Of a stretch of DNA of 7,199 bases, positions 1-6,702 are shown in pieces (position 1 is the stretch's first letter; every line of letters starts with the position of its first letter). Position numbers and translations under genes: made by a program. The stretch is from an uncultured Marmoricola sp. (GTDB lineage: Bacteria > Actinomycetota > Actinomycetes > Propionibacteriales > Nocardioidaceae), in the NCBI GenBank assembly GCA_937868455.1, contig CALMMO010000133.1, forward strand, positions 1 through 7,199, given 5' to 3'. Under the pieces are notes generated by a model that saw only the letters and a program-made list of their open reading frames with translations, was not told the origin of the DNA and made no database searches.

Positions 1-1
1 G

Positions 2-226
2 GAAGTTGCTCGGGCCAAGGGTCAGTTGCGAGGCGGGCTTGTGCTCGGACTCGAGGATCCGGCAAGTCGCATGCATCGCTTAGGCGAAGCCGAACTCTTC
101 CACCCTCGGTTGCGTAGCGTGGAAGAGATCTTGGCCTCCATCGACGCAGTCACGGCCCAAGACGTGCATGAACTAGCCCGCGAGTTGTTCAGTCGCAAGC
201 AACTTTTGGCAGTCGTCGGTCCCTAG
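2..226 (+). CDS. pepR: M16 family zinc peptidase, C-terminal fragment (PepR-like)
   Basis: Only the last 74 residues and the stop are present; the reading frame is open to the left edge, so the gene begins outside the window. The visible part carries the segment around RAKGQLRGGLVLGLEDPASR, followed by a helix-rich tail (SVEEILASIDAVTAQDVHELARELF) and the final strand LLAVVGP. This is the typical end of the second, non-catalytic half of M16 (insulinase/processing-peptidase) proteins. The HXXEH zinc motif would lie upstream and cannot be seen. In other actinobacteria the homologue pepR follows pnp and lies close to dapB, which fits the dapB gene 3.3 kb downstream here. The TAG stop overlaps the TAG stop of the convergent dehydrogenase gene in a shared CTAG. 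Family assignment is good; cellular substrate is unknown. Confidence 0.8.
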   Translation, partial: EVARAKGQLRGGLVLGLEDPASRMHRLGEAELFHPRLRSVEEILASIDAVTAQDVHELARELFSRKQLLAVVGP

Positions 227-1281
227 GGCTCGACTGTCACCTTGATTGCCTCGCCGTTCTTCACGATCGAGAAGGCATCCATCACCTGGTCCAACGGGAT
301 GTGGCGGGTGATGAGGTCCTTGACCGGGACCTGGCCGGTCGAGATGTATTCAAGGGCGCGCTTGTTGTGCTCGGGGGCTGAACCATTGGCACCGTGGATA
401 TGCAACTGTCGGTAATGCACCACGTTGGAGTCGCAGGTGATCGTGGGGTTGGTCTTAGGCAGGCCGCCAAAGAACGAGATCCGTCCGTTGCGAGCAGCCA
501 TCATGATGGCTTGTTCTTGAGTGACGTTGGCTGCCGTGGCCGTGATGATGACGTCGGCCCCGCGTCCGTTGGTCAACTCCAGCACGCGCGCCACCACGTC
601 AACCTCGGCACCGTTGATCACCTCATCTGGGTGCACTGCCTCGGCTGACATCTTCAGCCGCTCCGCATTGACGTCGACGAGATAGACCGGGCCGCACCCG
701 TGCACACCGCGAGCGATGCGGATGTGCATGCATCCGATCGGTCCGGCGCCGAACACAACCACTGTGTCGCCGGGTTCGATGCCGAGGAGTTCTTGAGCGT
801 TGATGGCACAGGCAAAAGGTTCAGCCGCCGATGCCTCATCGAAACCAACGTTATCGGGTATGCGGTTGAGGCCATCGACTTTGAGGACCTGAGAGGGAAC
901 GATCATGTATTCGGCAAAGCCGCCGTCGTACTGATAGCCCACCGACGTCTGGTTCTGGCACACGGCCATCCAGCCCTTTTGACATTCGTAGCACTCACCG
1001 CAGGGCACCGCAGCGATGACTTGGGCGCGGTCGCCGATTTGCCAATTGCTGGAGTACGTCGCGTTGACCTGCTCACCAACCTCGACCACCTCCCCAGCGA
1101 TTTCGTGGCCAATCGTGCGAGGGGGCGTGAGGTTCTGGTGGCCGTTGTAGAGGATCTTGACGTCGGTGCCACACGTGGAGCAGTTGCGCACCCGCAACTT
1201 GATCTCGTCAGGGCCGCAGATTGGTTCGGGCACATCTTCGAGCCGAACGTCTTCGGGGGCATAGAAGCGAAGTGCCTTCAT
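223..1281 (-). CDS. Zinc-dependent medium-chain dehydrogenase, polyol/sugar-phosphate type
   Basis: A 352-residue NAD(P)-dependent zinc dehydrogenase of the sorbitol/threonine dehydrogenase (Tdh, COG1063-like) group. Visible catalytic-zinc ligands are Cys37 (in CSTCGTD), His59-Glu60 (GHEIAGEVVEVG, the zinc-ADH signature) and Glu155 (AAEP). The structural-zinc cysteines are 94, 97, 100 and 108. The Rossmann loop is GAGPIG at 179-184, and an Asp ending the second strand (YLVDVN) suggests NAD rather than NADP. The frame stays open 16 codons further up, but the start at 1281 is preferred: it gives the family-typical MKALRFYAPEDV beginning and has GGAG 5 nt upstream. It is divergent from mtlA, so a role in polyol catabolism, possibly oxidation of mannitol-1-phosphate, is inferred. 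The known precedent is galactitol-1-phosphate 5-dehydrogenase (GatD), also a zinc MDR enzyme. It could instead act on a free polyol such as sorbitol. Substrate is not proven by sequence. Confidence 0.9.
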   Translation of the reverse strand: MKALRFYAPEDVRLEDVPEPICGPDEIKLRVRNCSTCGTDVKILYNGHQNLTPPRTIGHEIAGEVVEVGEQVNATYSSNWQIGDRAQVIAAVPCGECYECQKGWMAVCQNQTSVGYQYDGGFAEYMIVPSQVLKVDGLNRIPDNVGFDEASAAEPFACAINAQELLGIEPGDTVVVFGAGPIGCMHIRIARGVHGCGPVYLVDVNAERLKMSAEAVHPDEVINGAEVDVVARVLELTNGRGADVIITATAANVTQEQAIMMAARNGRISFFGGLPKTNPTITCDSNVVHYRQLHIHGANGSAPEHNKRALEYISTGQVPVKDLITRHIPLDQVMDAFSIVKNGEAIKVTVEP

Positions 1282-1325
1282 GTCATCTCCAAGCTCAAAA
1301 AGGGTGGTGTAGGTCCAGAGTAGTA

Positions 1326-1343
1326 GCAAAACTCGTGCAAAAC
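1326..1343. repeat. Direct repeat GCAAAAC spaced by one helical turn
   Basis: Two identical heptamers GCAAAAC at 1326-1332 and 1337-1343 are separated by TCGT, giving an 11-nt period. They lie 45-62 nt upstream of the dehydrogenase start in the divergent control region. Two identical half-sites on one face of the helix is a pattern seen for regulator binding, but no regulator can be named and a chance repeat is possible. Confidence 0.35.
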
Positions 1344-1376
1344 CACATATTCAGACATCCGTTTGTATTTGAATAG

Positions 1377-1406
1377 TTGGCAACACACCCGTTTACGGTA
1401 CATACT
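1377..1406 (+). promoter_or_regulatory. Putative promoter of mtlA-mtlF
   Basis: TTGGCA at 1377-1382 matches the -35 consensus at five of six positions. An 18-nt spacer leads to CATACT at 1401-1406, a four-of-six -10 match. The predicted transcript would start near 1412-1413 and have a leader of about 57 nt. It lies in the only sizeable intergenic region of the window and points toward mtlA. No equally good promoter was found for the divergent dehydrogenase gene. Call made by eye from consensus only. Confidence 0.4.
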
Positions 1407-1415
1407 GCGTCTATC

Positions 1416-1433
1416 GCGTGACCCATGTCACGC
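1416..1433. promoter_or_regulatory. Crp/GlxR-like palindromic operator
   Basis: A perfect inverted repeat, GCGTGAC-CCAT-GTCACGC, with 7-nt arms and a 4-nt centre. Its core, GTGA-N6-TCAC, is the Crp-family pattern (TGTGA-N6-TCACA in E. coli Crp and actinobacterial GlxR). It sits between the predicted -10 of mtlA and its ribosome binding site, so a bound protein would more likely block than activate that promoter. It could equally regulate the divergent dehydrogenase from about 135 nt upstream of its start. The binding protein is inferred, not shown; a local PTS-operon repressor is the alternative. Confidence 0.6.
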
Positions 1434-1456
1434 AACCCGTGAAGATGACGTTGTTC

Positions 1457-1463
1457 GGGAGGA
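1457..1463 (+). promoter_or_regulatory. Strong ribosome binding site of mtlA
   Basis: GGGAGGA ends 6 nt before the ATG at 1470. It fixes the mtlA start and predicts efficient translation. Confidence 0.75.
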
Positions 1464-1469
1464 ACACAT

Positions 1470-2978
1470 ATGTCAACCACCACAGCCACCCAGGGCGGTG
1501 GCGCTCGCGTCCAGGTGCAGCGATTCGGCACCTTCTTGTCCAACATGGTGATGCCCAACATCGGCGCCTTCATCGCTTGGGGCTTCATCACCTCGCTGTT
1601 CATCAAGGTCGGCTGGTTGCCGCTGATGGGCATCGGAACCTCTGACACCAGCTGGGTTGCCCAGCTTGGCGGTTGGGACAAAGACGGCGGCGGCATCGTC
1701 GGTCCCATGATCACCTACCTGTTGCCGCTTCTGATCGGTTACACCGGCGGCAAGATGGTCTACGGCACCCGCGGTGGTGTGGTCGGCGCGATTGCCACCA
1801 TGGGTGTCATCGCTGGCACCAGCATCCCGATGTTCATGGGCGCCATGATGATGGGCCCTCTGGGTGGCTGGAGCATGAAGAAGATCGACGCTATCTGGGA
1901 CGGCAAGATCAAGCCGGGCTTCGAAATGTTGGTCAACAACTTCGCTGCAGGCATCTGGGGCATGATCTTGGCAGTCTTCGCCTTCTTTGTGATGAGCCCC
2001 ATCGTGACCTGGGTCGCCGACCTCTTCGGCAGCTTGGTCGGTTGGCTGGTCAACCACGGACTGCTCCCGTTCACCTCTCTGATCATTGAGCCCGCCAAGG
2101 TGCTGTTCTTGAACAACGCGCTCAACCACGGTGTGCTCACGCCCCTAGGCATCCAGCAAGCGGCAGGTGGGGATCACCAGTCGATCCTGTTCCTGCTCGA
2201 AGCCAACCCTGCCGCCGGTCTGGGCCTGCTGTTGGCCTTCATGTTCTTCGGCAAGGGTGTTGCAAAGTCCTCGGCTCCTGGTGCAGCCATCATTCACTTC
2301 CTCGGCGGCATCCACGAGATCTACTTCCCCTACGTCTTGGCCAAGCCGAAGCTGATCTTGGCCATGATCGCGGGCGGCATGACCCAGATCTTCGTCAACG
2401 TGTTGTTCGGTTCAGGCCTCCGGGCACCTGCGGCTCCGGGCTCGATCATCGCGGTCTACTCACAAACCGCACCTGGCAGTTTCTTAGGAGTGACTGCATC
2501 GGTGGTCCTGGGCGCGCTCGCATCCTTCCTGGTGGCGGCATTCTTGTTGAAGATGGACAAGTCAGCCGACGATGGCGACCTCAGTGAAGCAACGGCCGAG
2601 ATGGAAGCCATGAAAGGCAAGAAGTCGGTGGCCTCCTCGGTGCTGGGTGGCGCAGTCGCCACGGCAGTCCACGCCGGTCCGATCCGCAACATCGTGTTTG
2701 CTTGCGACGCAGGCATGGGGTCATCGGCGATGGGTGCTTCGGTGCTGCGCAAGAAGATCCAGGACGCTGGCTTTGGTGACGTCACTGTTGTGAACCAAGC
2801 GATTGCCAACCTCAAGGACGATGTTGACGTGGTTGTCACGCATCAGGACTTGACCAAGCGCGCGACGCTCAACGCACCGTCGGCCGTGCACGTGTCGGTT
2901 GACAACTTCATGGGCTCGCCCAAGTACGACGAGATCGTCGACATGGTGCGCAGTTCTAACGGTGATGGAGCCCACTGA
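1470..2978 (+). CDS. mtlA: PTS mannitol transporter, EIICB component
   Basis: A 502-residue membrane permease and phosphotransfer protein that imports mannitol and releases it inside as mannitol-1-phosphate. Residues about 15-365 form the EIIC channel with several hydrophobic segments. They include LNNALNHG (214-221) and GIHEIYFPYVL (280-290), whose conserved Glu is the sugar-binding-site residue in E. coli MtlA. After a polar linker (about 363-403) comes the EIIB domain, with the phospho-cysteine Cys412 in FACDAGMGSSAMGASVL. E. coli MtlA (637 residues) carries a fused EIIA; here EIIA is the separate next gene, as is common in Gram-positive bacteria. The start is fixed by a strong GGGAGGA. 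The end overlaps mtlF by 14 nt, implying translational coupling. Substrate specificity for mannitol is inferred from close resemblance to MtlA across the EIIC motifs; a related hexitol cannot be excluded. Confidence 0.95.
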   Translation: MSTTTATQGGGARVQVQRFGTFLSNMVMPNIGAFIAWGFITSLFIKVGWLPLMGIGTSDTSWVAQLGGWDKDGGGIVGPMITYLLPLLIGYTGGKMVYGTRGGVVGAIATMGVIAGTSIPMFMGAMMMGPLGGWSMKKIDAIWDGKIKPGFEMLVNNFAAGIWGMILAVFAFFVMSPIVTWVADLFGSLVGWLVNHGLLPFTSLIIEPAKVLFLNNALNHGVLTPLGIQQAAGGDHQSILFLLEANPAAGLGLLLAFMFFGKGVAKSSAPGAAIIHFLGGIHEIYFPYVLAKPKLILAMIAGGMTQIFVNVLFGSGLRAPAAPGSIIAVYSQTAPGSFLGVTASVVLGALASFLVAAFLLKMDKSADDGDLSEATAEMEAMKGKKSVASSVLGGAVATAVHAGPIRNIVFACDAGMGSSAMGASVLRKKIQDAGFGDVTVVNQAIANLKDDVDVVVTHQDLTKRATLNAPSAVHVSVDNFMGSPKYDEIVDMVRSSNGDGAH

Positions 2979-3432
2979 GGCCGAGTCTGCATCTGCAGGC
3001 TCGGACATCCTCTCCATTGACTCCATCGTGCTTGAAGGCAGCGCATCGACGAAGGAAGGCGCTATCACTGAGGCTGGGCAGTTGCTCGTCGCCGCAGGCG
3101 CAGTTGATGAGTCCTACGTCGAAGCGATGCATGAGCGAGAGCGTTCGGTGAGCACCTACATGGGTAATCTCCTGGCACTCCCGCACGGCACCAACGAGGC
3201 CAAGGGTTCGATCAAGCGAACGGCGTTGTCGTTCGTGCGCTACTCGGGCGGCATCGATTGGAACGGCAAAGAGGCTCAGTTTGTGGTCGCAATCGCCGGG
3301 GCAGGAAACGATCACCTCGACTTGTTGTCCAAGCTAGCGATGATCTTTGTCGACATGGAGCAAGTGGCCCGACTGCAAGCCGCAGCAACGCCAGCAGAGA
3401 TCCAAGCGATCTTGGCCAGCGTTTCAGCCTAA
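2965..3432 (+). CDS. mtlF: PTS mannitol transporter, EIIA component
   Basis: A 155-residue cytoplasmic phosphocarrier of the fructose/mannitol EIIA fold. It takes phosphate from HPr and passes it to Cys412 of the EIIB domain encoded just upstream. The phosphorylated histidine is His74 in LLALPHGTNEAK, preceded by the conserved ERERSVSTYMGN stretch. Length is close to the usual 145-150 residues; the first 14 residues are a polar extension. The ATG at 2965 lies within the last 14 nt of mtlA; the adjacent GTG at 2962 is an equally possible start. There is no strong Shine-Dalgarno sequence, so translation probably depends on ribosomes finishing mtlA. Transcription ends at the hairpin immediately after the TAA stop. 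Confidence 0.93.
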   Translation: MEPTEAESASAGSDILSIDSIVLEGSASTKEGAITEAGQLLVAAGAVDESYVEAMHERERSVSTYMGNLLALPHGTNEAKGSIKRTALSFVRYSGGIDWNGKEAQFVVAIAGAGNDHLDLLSKLAMIFVDMEQVARLQAAATPAEIQAILASVSA

Positions 3433-3438
3433 ACAAAT

Positions 3439-3475
3439 CCTCGGCCCGCCACCTGGCGGGCCGAGGGCGTTTTTT
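3439..3475 (+). terminator. Intrinsic terminator after mtlF
   Basis: A perfect 12-bp GC-rich stem (CCTCGGCCCGCC / GGCGGGCCGAGG, loop ACCT) spans 3439-3466. Three bases later comes a run of six T (3470-3475). It begins 6 nt after the mtlF stop and reads on the plus strand. There is no T-tract on the opposite side, so it should work in one direction only. It insulates dapB, whose start is 17 nt beyond the T-run, from the mannitol operon. Confidence 0.95.
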
Positions 3476-3480
3476 GCCTT

Positions 3481-4549
<1,069 letters not shown>

Positions 4550-4553
<4 letters not shown>

Positions 4554-5257
4554 GGCAGGTGCTCCTCATCGGGAATCTCGGTGGGGTCGGTTTCAGACCG
4601 GGTCAGCAACCCCATGCCGATGGCGACTGTGGCTGCGGCCAGCACCGGAACTCCTGCGGGCGTGAACTGCACTAGTGACAAAGCCAGAGCGGCTCCCAAG
4701 ACGCCAGCAATGCGATTGGTTTTGGAGGACAACCGCGGCCACAGCAGGGCTAAGAACGCACCACCAACAGCAGCGTCTAACCCCCACACGCGCGGGTCTC
4801 CCATGCGGTCTCCCAGTACCGCACCAAAGAGAGTGGCTGCATTCCAAAGCACAAAGACGCTGAGTCCAGTGGAGACAAAGCCCAAACGGGCCTGAGCATG
4901 CGTGGGGCGCAACACTGACATCGCTGTTGATTCGTCGATGGTGAGTTGCGCAGCACCAAGGCGCCGCCAGCCCTTCCAGCCCAACATGGGTGCCAGTTTG
5001 AGTCCGTAGAGAGCATTGCGGGTGCCTAGCAAGAGGGCCGCAGCCGCCCCAGTCATGGGGGCACCTCCGGCTCCGATGACGCCCACAAGCGCGTACTGCG
5101 AGGCTCCGGTGAACATCAGCAATGAGAGGGCGCAGGTTTGCCAGACTGTGAGTCCGCTAGCTACCGAGATTGCGCCGAAGGAAATTCCGTACACACCTGT
5201 GGCGATGCCCACCGCGATCGCGTCGTTGATGACGCCTTTGTGGGTGCCAGCATCCAT
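4550..5257 (-). CDS. azlC: Branched-chain amino acid exporter large subunit AzlC
   Basis: A 235-residue membrane protein of the AzlC (LIV-E) family, partner of AzlD. Family landmarks are GVYGISFGAISVASGL (21-36), SLLMFTGASQYALVG (45-59), LGTRNALYGLKLAP (77-90) and LTIDESTAM (105-113), followed by further hydrophobic segments and a charged C-terminal tail (TRSETDPTEIPDEEHLP). The frame is open 43 codons further up, but that stretch is not AzlC-like and would lie wholly inside the GNAT gene. The ATG at 5257 is one base after the GNAT stop (TGACATG) and gives the usual family length. It is third in the operon. The substrate class is known for the family; the exact amino acid here is not determined. 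Confidence 0.92.
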
Positions 5258-5258
5258 G

Positions 5259-5804
5259 TCATCCAGCGATCGTGGTGTGCAGTCTGACTTGTTTAACGAT
5301 GGTCGTGCCGTCGCCGGTGAGATCGAGTTCTCTAAACGCACCATCGGGTGCCCAACCGGCTTCGGTGAAGAATGCCCGTGAGGCATCGTCTGTGGCGTTG
5401 ATCCAGTGGGTGGCGCGAGAGAACTTGTCTGCGCGCAGCGTGTCGATTGCCGCGTGCATCAATCGTGATCCATGCCCTTGACCAACGCGGTCAGGTGCGA
5501 CCACGACCTCAGCGATCTCGGCGTCGGCAATGGGGTCGCAATCTGGGTCAGTTGCCGGCATGGTCAGGGTGTAACCAACCACGGTGGCGCGCTCAAGGGC
5601 CACCAAGACGCGCTGGCGAGCATCCTTTGCCCGTGTGAGCGCGTCGAGCCACTGCGGGGTGAGGTCCTCAGCGGCGAGTCCAGCCAAAACCTCGGCTGGT
5701 AACACTGCGGCGTACAACTCCTGCCAGGCCGCGACCTGCACTCGTGCGAGTGCCGGGGCATCCTCCGCCCAACCAATGCGGACCGACTGATCTGCGGTGG
5801 TCAT
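5259..5804 (-). CDS. GNAT family N-acetyltransferase
   Basis: A 181-residue protein with the GCN5-related acetyltransferase fold, predicted to transfer acetyl from acetyl-CoA to an amine. The acetyl-CoA loop (motif A) is VVVAPDRVGQGHGSRLM at 100-116. Compared with the common Q/R-x-x-G-x-G/A pattern, the first position holds Val. Motif B is seen as NATDDASRAFFTEAGW (136-151). The N-terminal third (about 12-60) resembles the substrate-side helices of the family, but the substrate cannot be named. The ATG start lies inside the TGA of the upstream transporter gene (ATGA, 4-nt overlap), and the stop is one base before azlC, so all are co-transcribed. A GNAT gene is also known near dapB in mycobacteria (Rv2775); orthology is a guess. 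Confidence 0.88.
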   Translation of the reverse strand: MTTADQSVRIGWAEDAPALARVQVAAWQELYAAVLPAEVLAGLAAEDLTPQWLDALTRAKDARQRVLVALERATVVGYTLTMPATDPDCDPIADAEIAEVVVAPDRVGQGHGSRLMHAAIDTLRADKFSRATHWINATDDASRAFFTEAGWAPDGAFRELDLTGDGTTIVKQVRLHTTIAG

Positions 5805-6640
5805 AGCGCCATGCCTTCAACGTGTGGGGCGGTGTGGCGAACCAAGGTGAGCACGCCACCAAGTGCCAACAGCAGGCCAGCGATCGCCCCTGGCCACCAA
5901 CCTTGACGCACGGTGTCATGCAAGAACATCAAGCCGATGCCGGCTGGAACCAGTGTTTCGGCGAGCACCAGTGGTGCCGTTGCGGCGATGGTCGAGACCC
6001 GTTGGAGTGAGAACGAGTAAAAGACGAACCCGACCAGGCTGCCAACGATGATTAAGAACATCGACAGCACGTTTTCTACAGAGAAAGTTGGGTTGCCGAG
6101 GCCACGCGCGGCCAAGGGTGTGATCGCGTAGGCAGCACCGCCGACAGCCGCCAAAGTAACTGCAGCGGCTCGGTCTTTGCTCTGAACCGCGAAGGTGGCG
6201 GCCAAAGTGCCCATCACTAAGAAGATGATCAGCATCCACAAGAACCGTTCATGGACGCGTTCGCCGCCTGCACGACCCGAGCTCGCCGTGAGCAGCACCA
6301 GTCCAGCCATGGTGACGAAAACTGCAGCCTTGTCGCTGGTGCTGAGGTGCTCCTTGAGCAGGTGCGCTGCATAGAAGGCAGTTACGACGACCGATGCGGC
6401 CATGATCGCCTGGGCAAGGTAGAGCGGGAGCAAAACTGCCGAGAGCAGGTGCAAGAACCCGCCGAAGATGTGCATCGCCAGCACGGCCATCAGCATTTTG
6501 TTGACCAGTGCGGTGCGTAAGACGTCGCGCCACGGATGTTGGGAGATGCTGGGGACGTCGCGCGCCCCGGTCGCTTGAAGTACGGCGGCAACTCCGAATA
6601 GCAGCGATGTCGTCACCGCGCACACCAGACCCAAGACCAC
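5801..6640 (-). CDS. DMT (EamA-like) superfamily membrane transporter
   Basis: A 279-residue integral membrane protein with about nine to ten hydrophobic helices in two similar halves, as in drug/metabolite transporters. The start GLVCAVTTSLLFGVAAVLQATGA and the segment YLAQAIMAASVVVTAFYAAHLLKEHLS, followed by a glycine-rich helix, are typical of the first EamA-like half. The second half ends PAGIGLMFLHDTVRQGWWPGAIAGLLLALGGVLTLV. A TTG codon at 6685 opens a longer frame. The GTG at 6640 is preferred, because GGGAGGA lies 7 nt upstream of it and the protein then begins directly with the first membrane helix. It is the first gene of the minus-strand operon and overlaps the GNAT start by 4 nt. 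The substrate is unknown; it could be an exporter of the compound the GNAT modifies, but that is inference. Confidence 0.85.
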   Translation of the reverse strand: MVLGLVCAVTTSLLFGVAAVLQATGARDVPSISQHPWRDVLRTALVNKMLMAVLAMHIFGGFLHLLSAVLLPLYLAQAIMAASVVVTAFYAAHLLKEHLSTSDKAAVFVTMAGLVLLTASSGRAGGERVHERFLWMLIIFLVMGTLAATFAVQSKDRAAAVTLAAVGGAAYAITPLAARGLGNPTFSVENVLSMFLIIVGSLVGFVFYSFSLQRVSTIAATAPLVLAETLVPAGIGLMFLHDTVRQGWWPGAIAGLLLALGGVLTLVRHTAPHVEGMAL

Positions 6641-6647
6641 GGGGTGA

Positions 6648-6654
6648 TCCTCCC
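6648..6654 (-). promoter_or_regulatory. Ribosome binding site deciding the DMT transporter start
   Basis: On the minus strand this reads GGGAGGA, ending 7 nt before the GTG at 6640. It supports that start over the TTG at 6685. Confidence 0.65.
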
Positions 6655-6690
6655 ACCCGTGTCTAGGCGAGGCGAACTCGGGCAAGCAGG

Positions 6691-6696
6691 TAGCGT
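6691..6696 (+). promoter_or_regulatory. Putative -10 element for leaderless thyA transcript
   Basis: TAGCGT fits TANNNT and ends exactly 6 nt before the thyA ATG, the same geometry as upstream of dapB. No usable ribosome binding site is seen; the nearest AGG is about 12 nt from the start codon. No clear -35 is visible. The promoter of the divergent transporter gene must also lie in or near this short region. Confidence 0.45.
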
Positions 6697-6702
6697 GCTT
6701 CC

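Noticed and set aside
700..1323. A 207-codon open frame on the plus strand opposite the dehydrogenase.
   Set aside because: It mirrors the zinc dehydrogenase, whose motifs are complete on the other strand; no domain or ribosome binding site supports it.
1348..1375. Inverted repeat TATTCA-N16-TGAATA in the divergent region.
   Set aside because: Six-base AT-rich arms with a 16-nt spacer and no extension are easily expected by chance.
1473..2129. A 218-codon open frame on the minus strand inside mtlA.
   Set aside because: It is antisense to a clear EIIC domain, has His/Asp/Gln-rich low-complexity content and no recognisable domain; it is a by-product of GC-rich codon usage.
5258..5386. A longer azlC starting at 5386.
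   Set aside because: The extra 43 residues are not AzlC-like, overlap the GNAT coding region and lack coupling signals; the ATG at 5257 fits the family length.
6641..6685. A TTG start for the DMT transporter at 6685.
   Set aside because: A GTG at 6640 has a strong GGGAGGA at the right distance and begins directly with the first membrane helix.
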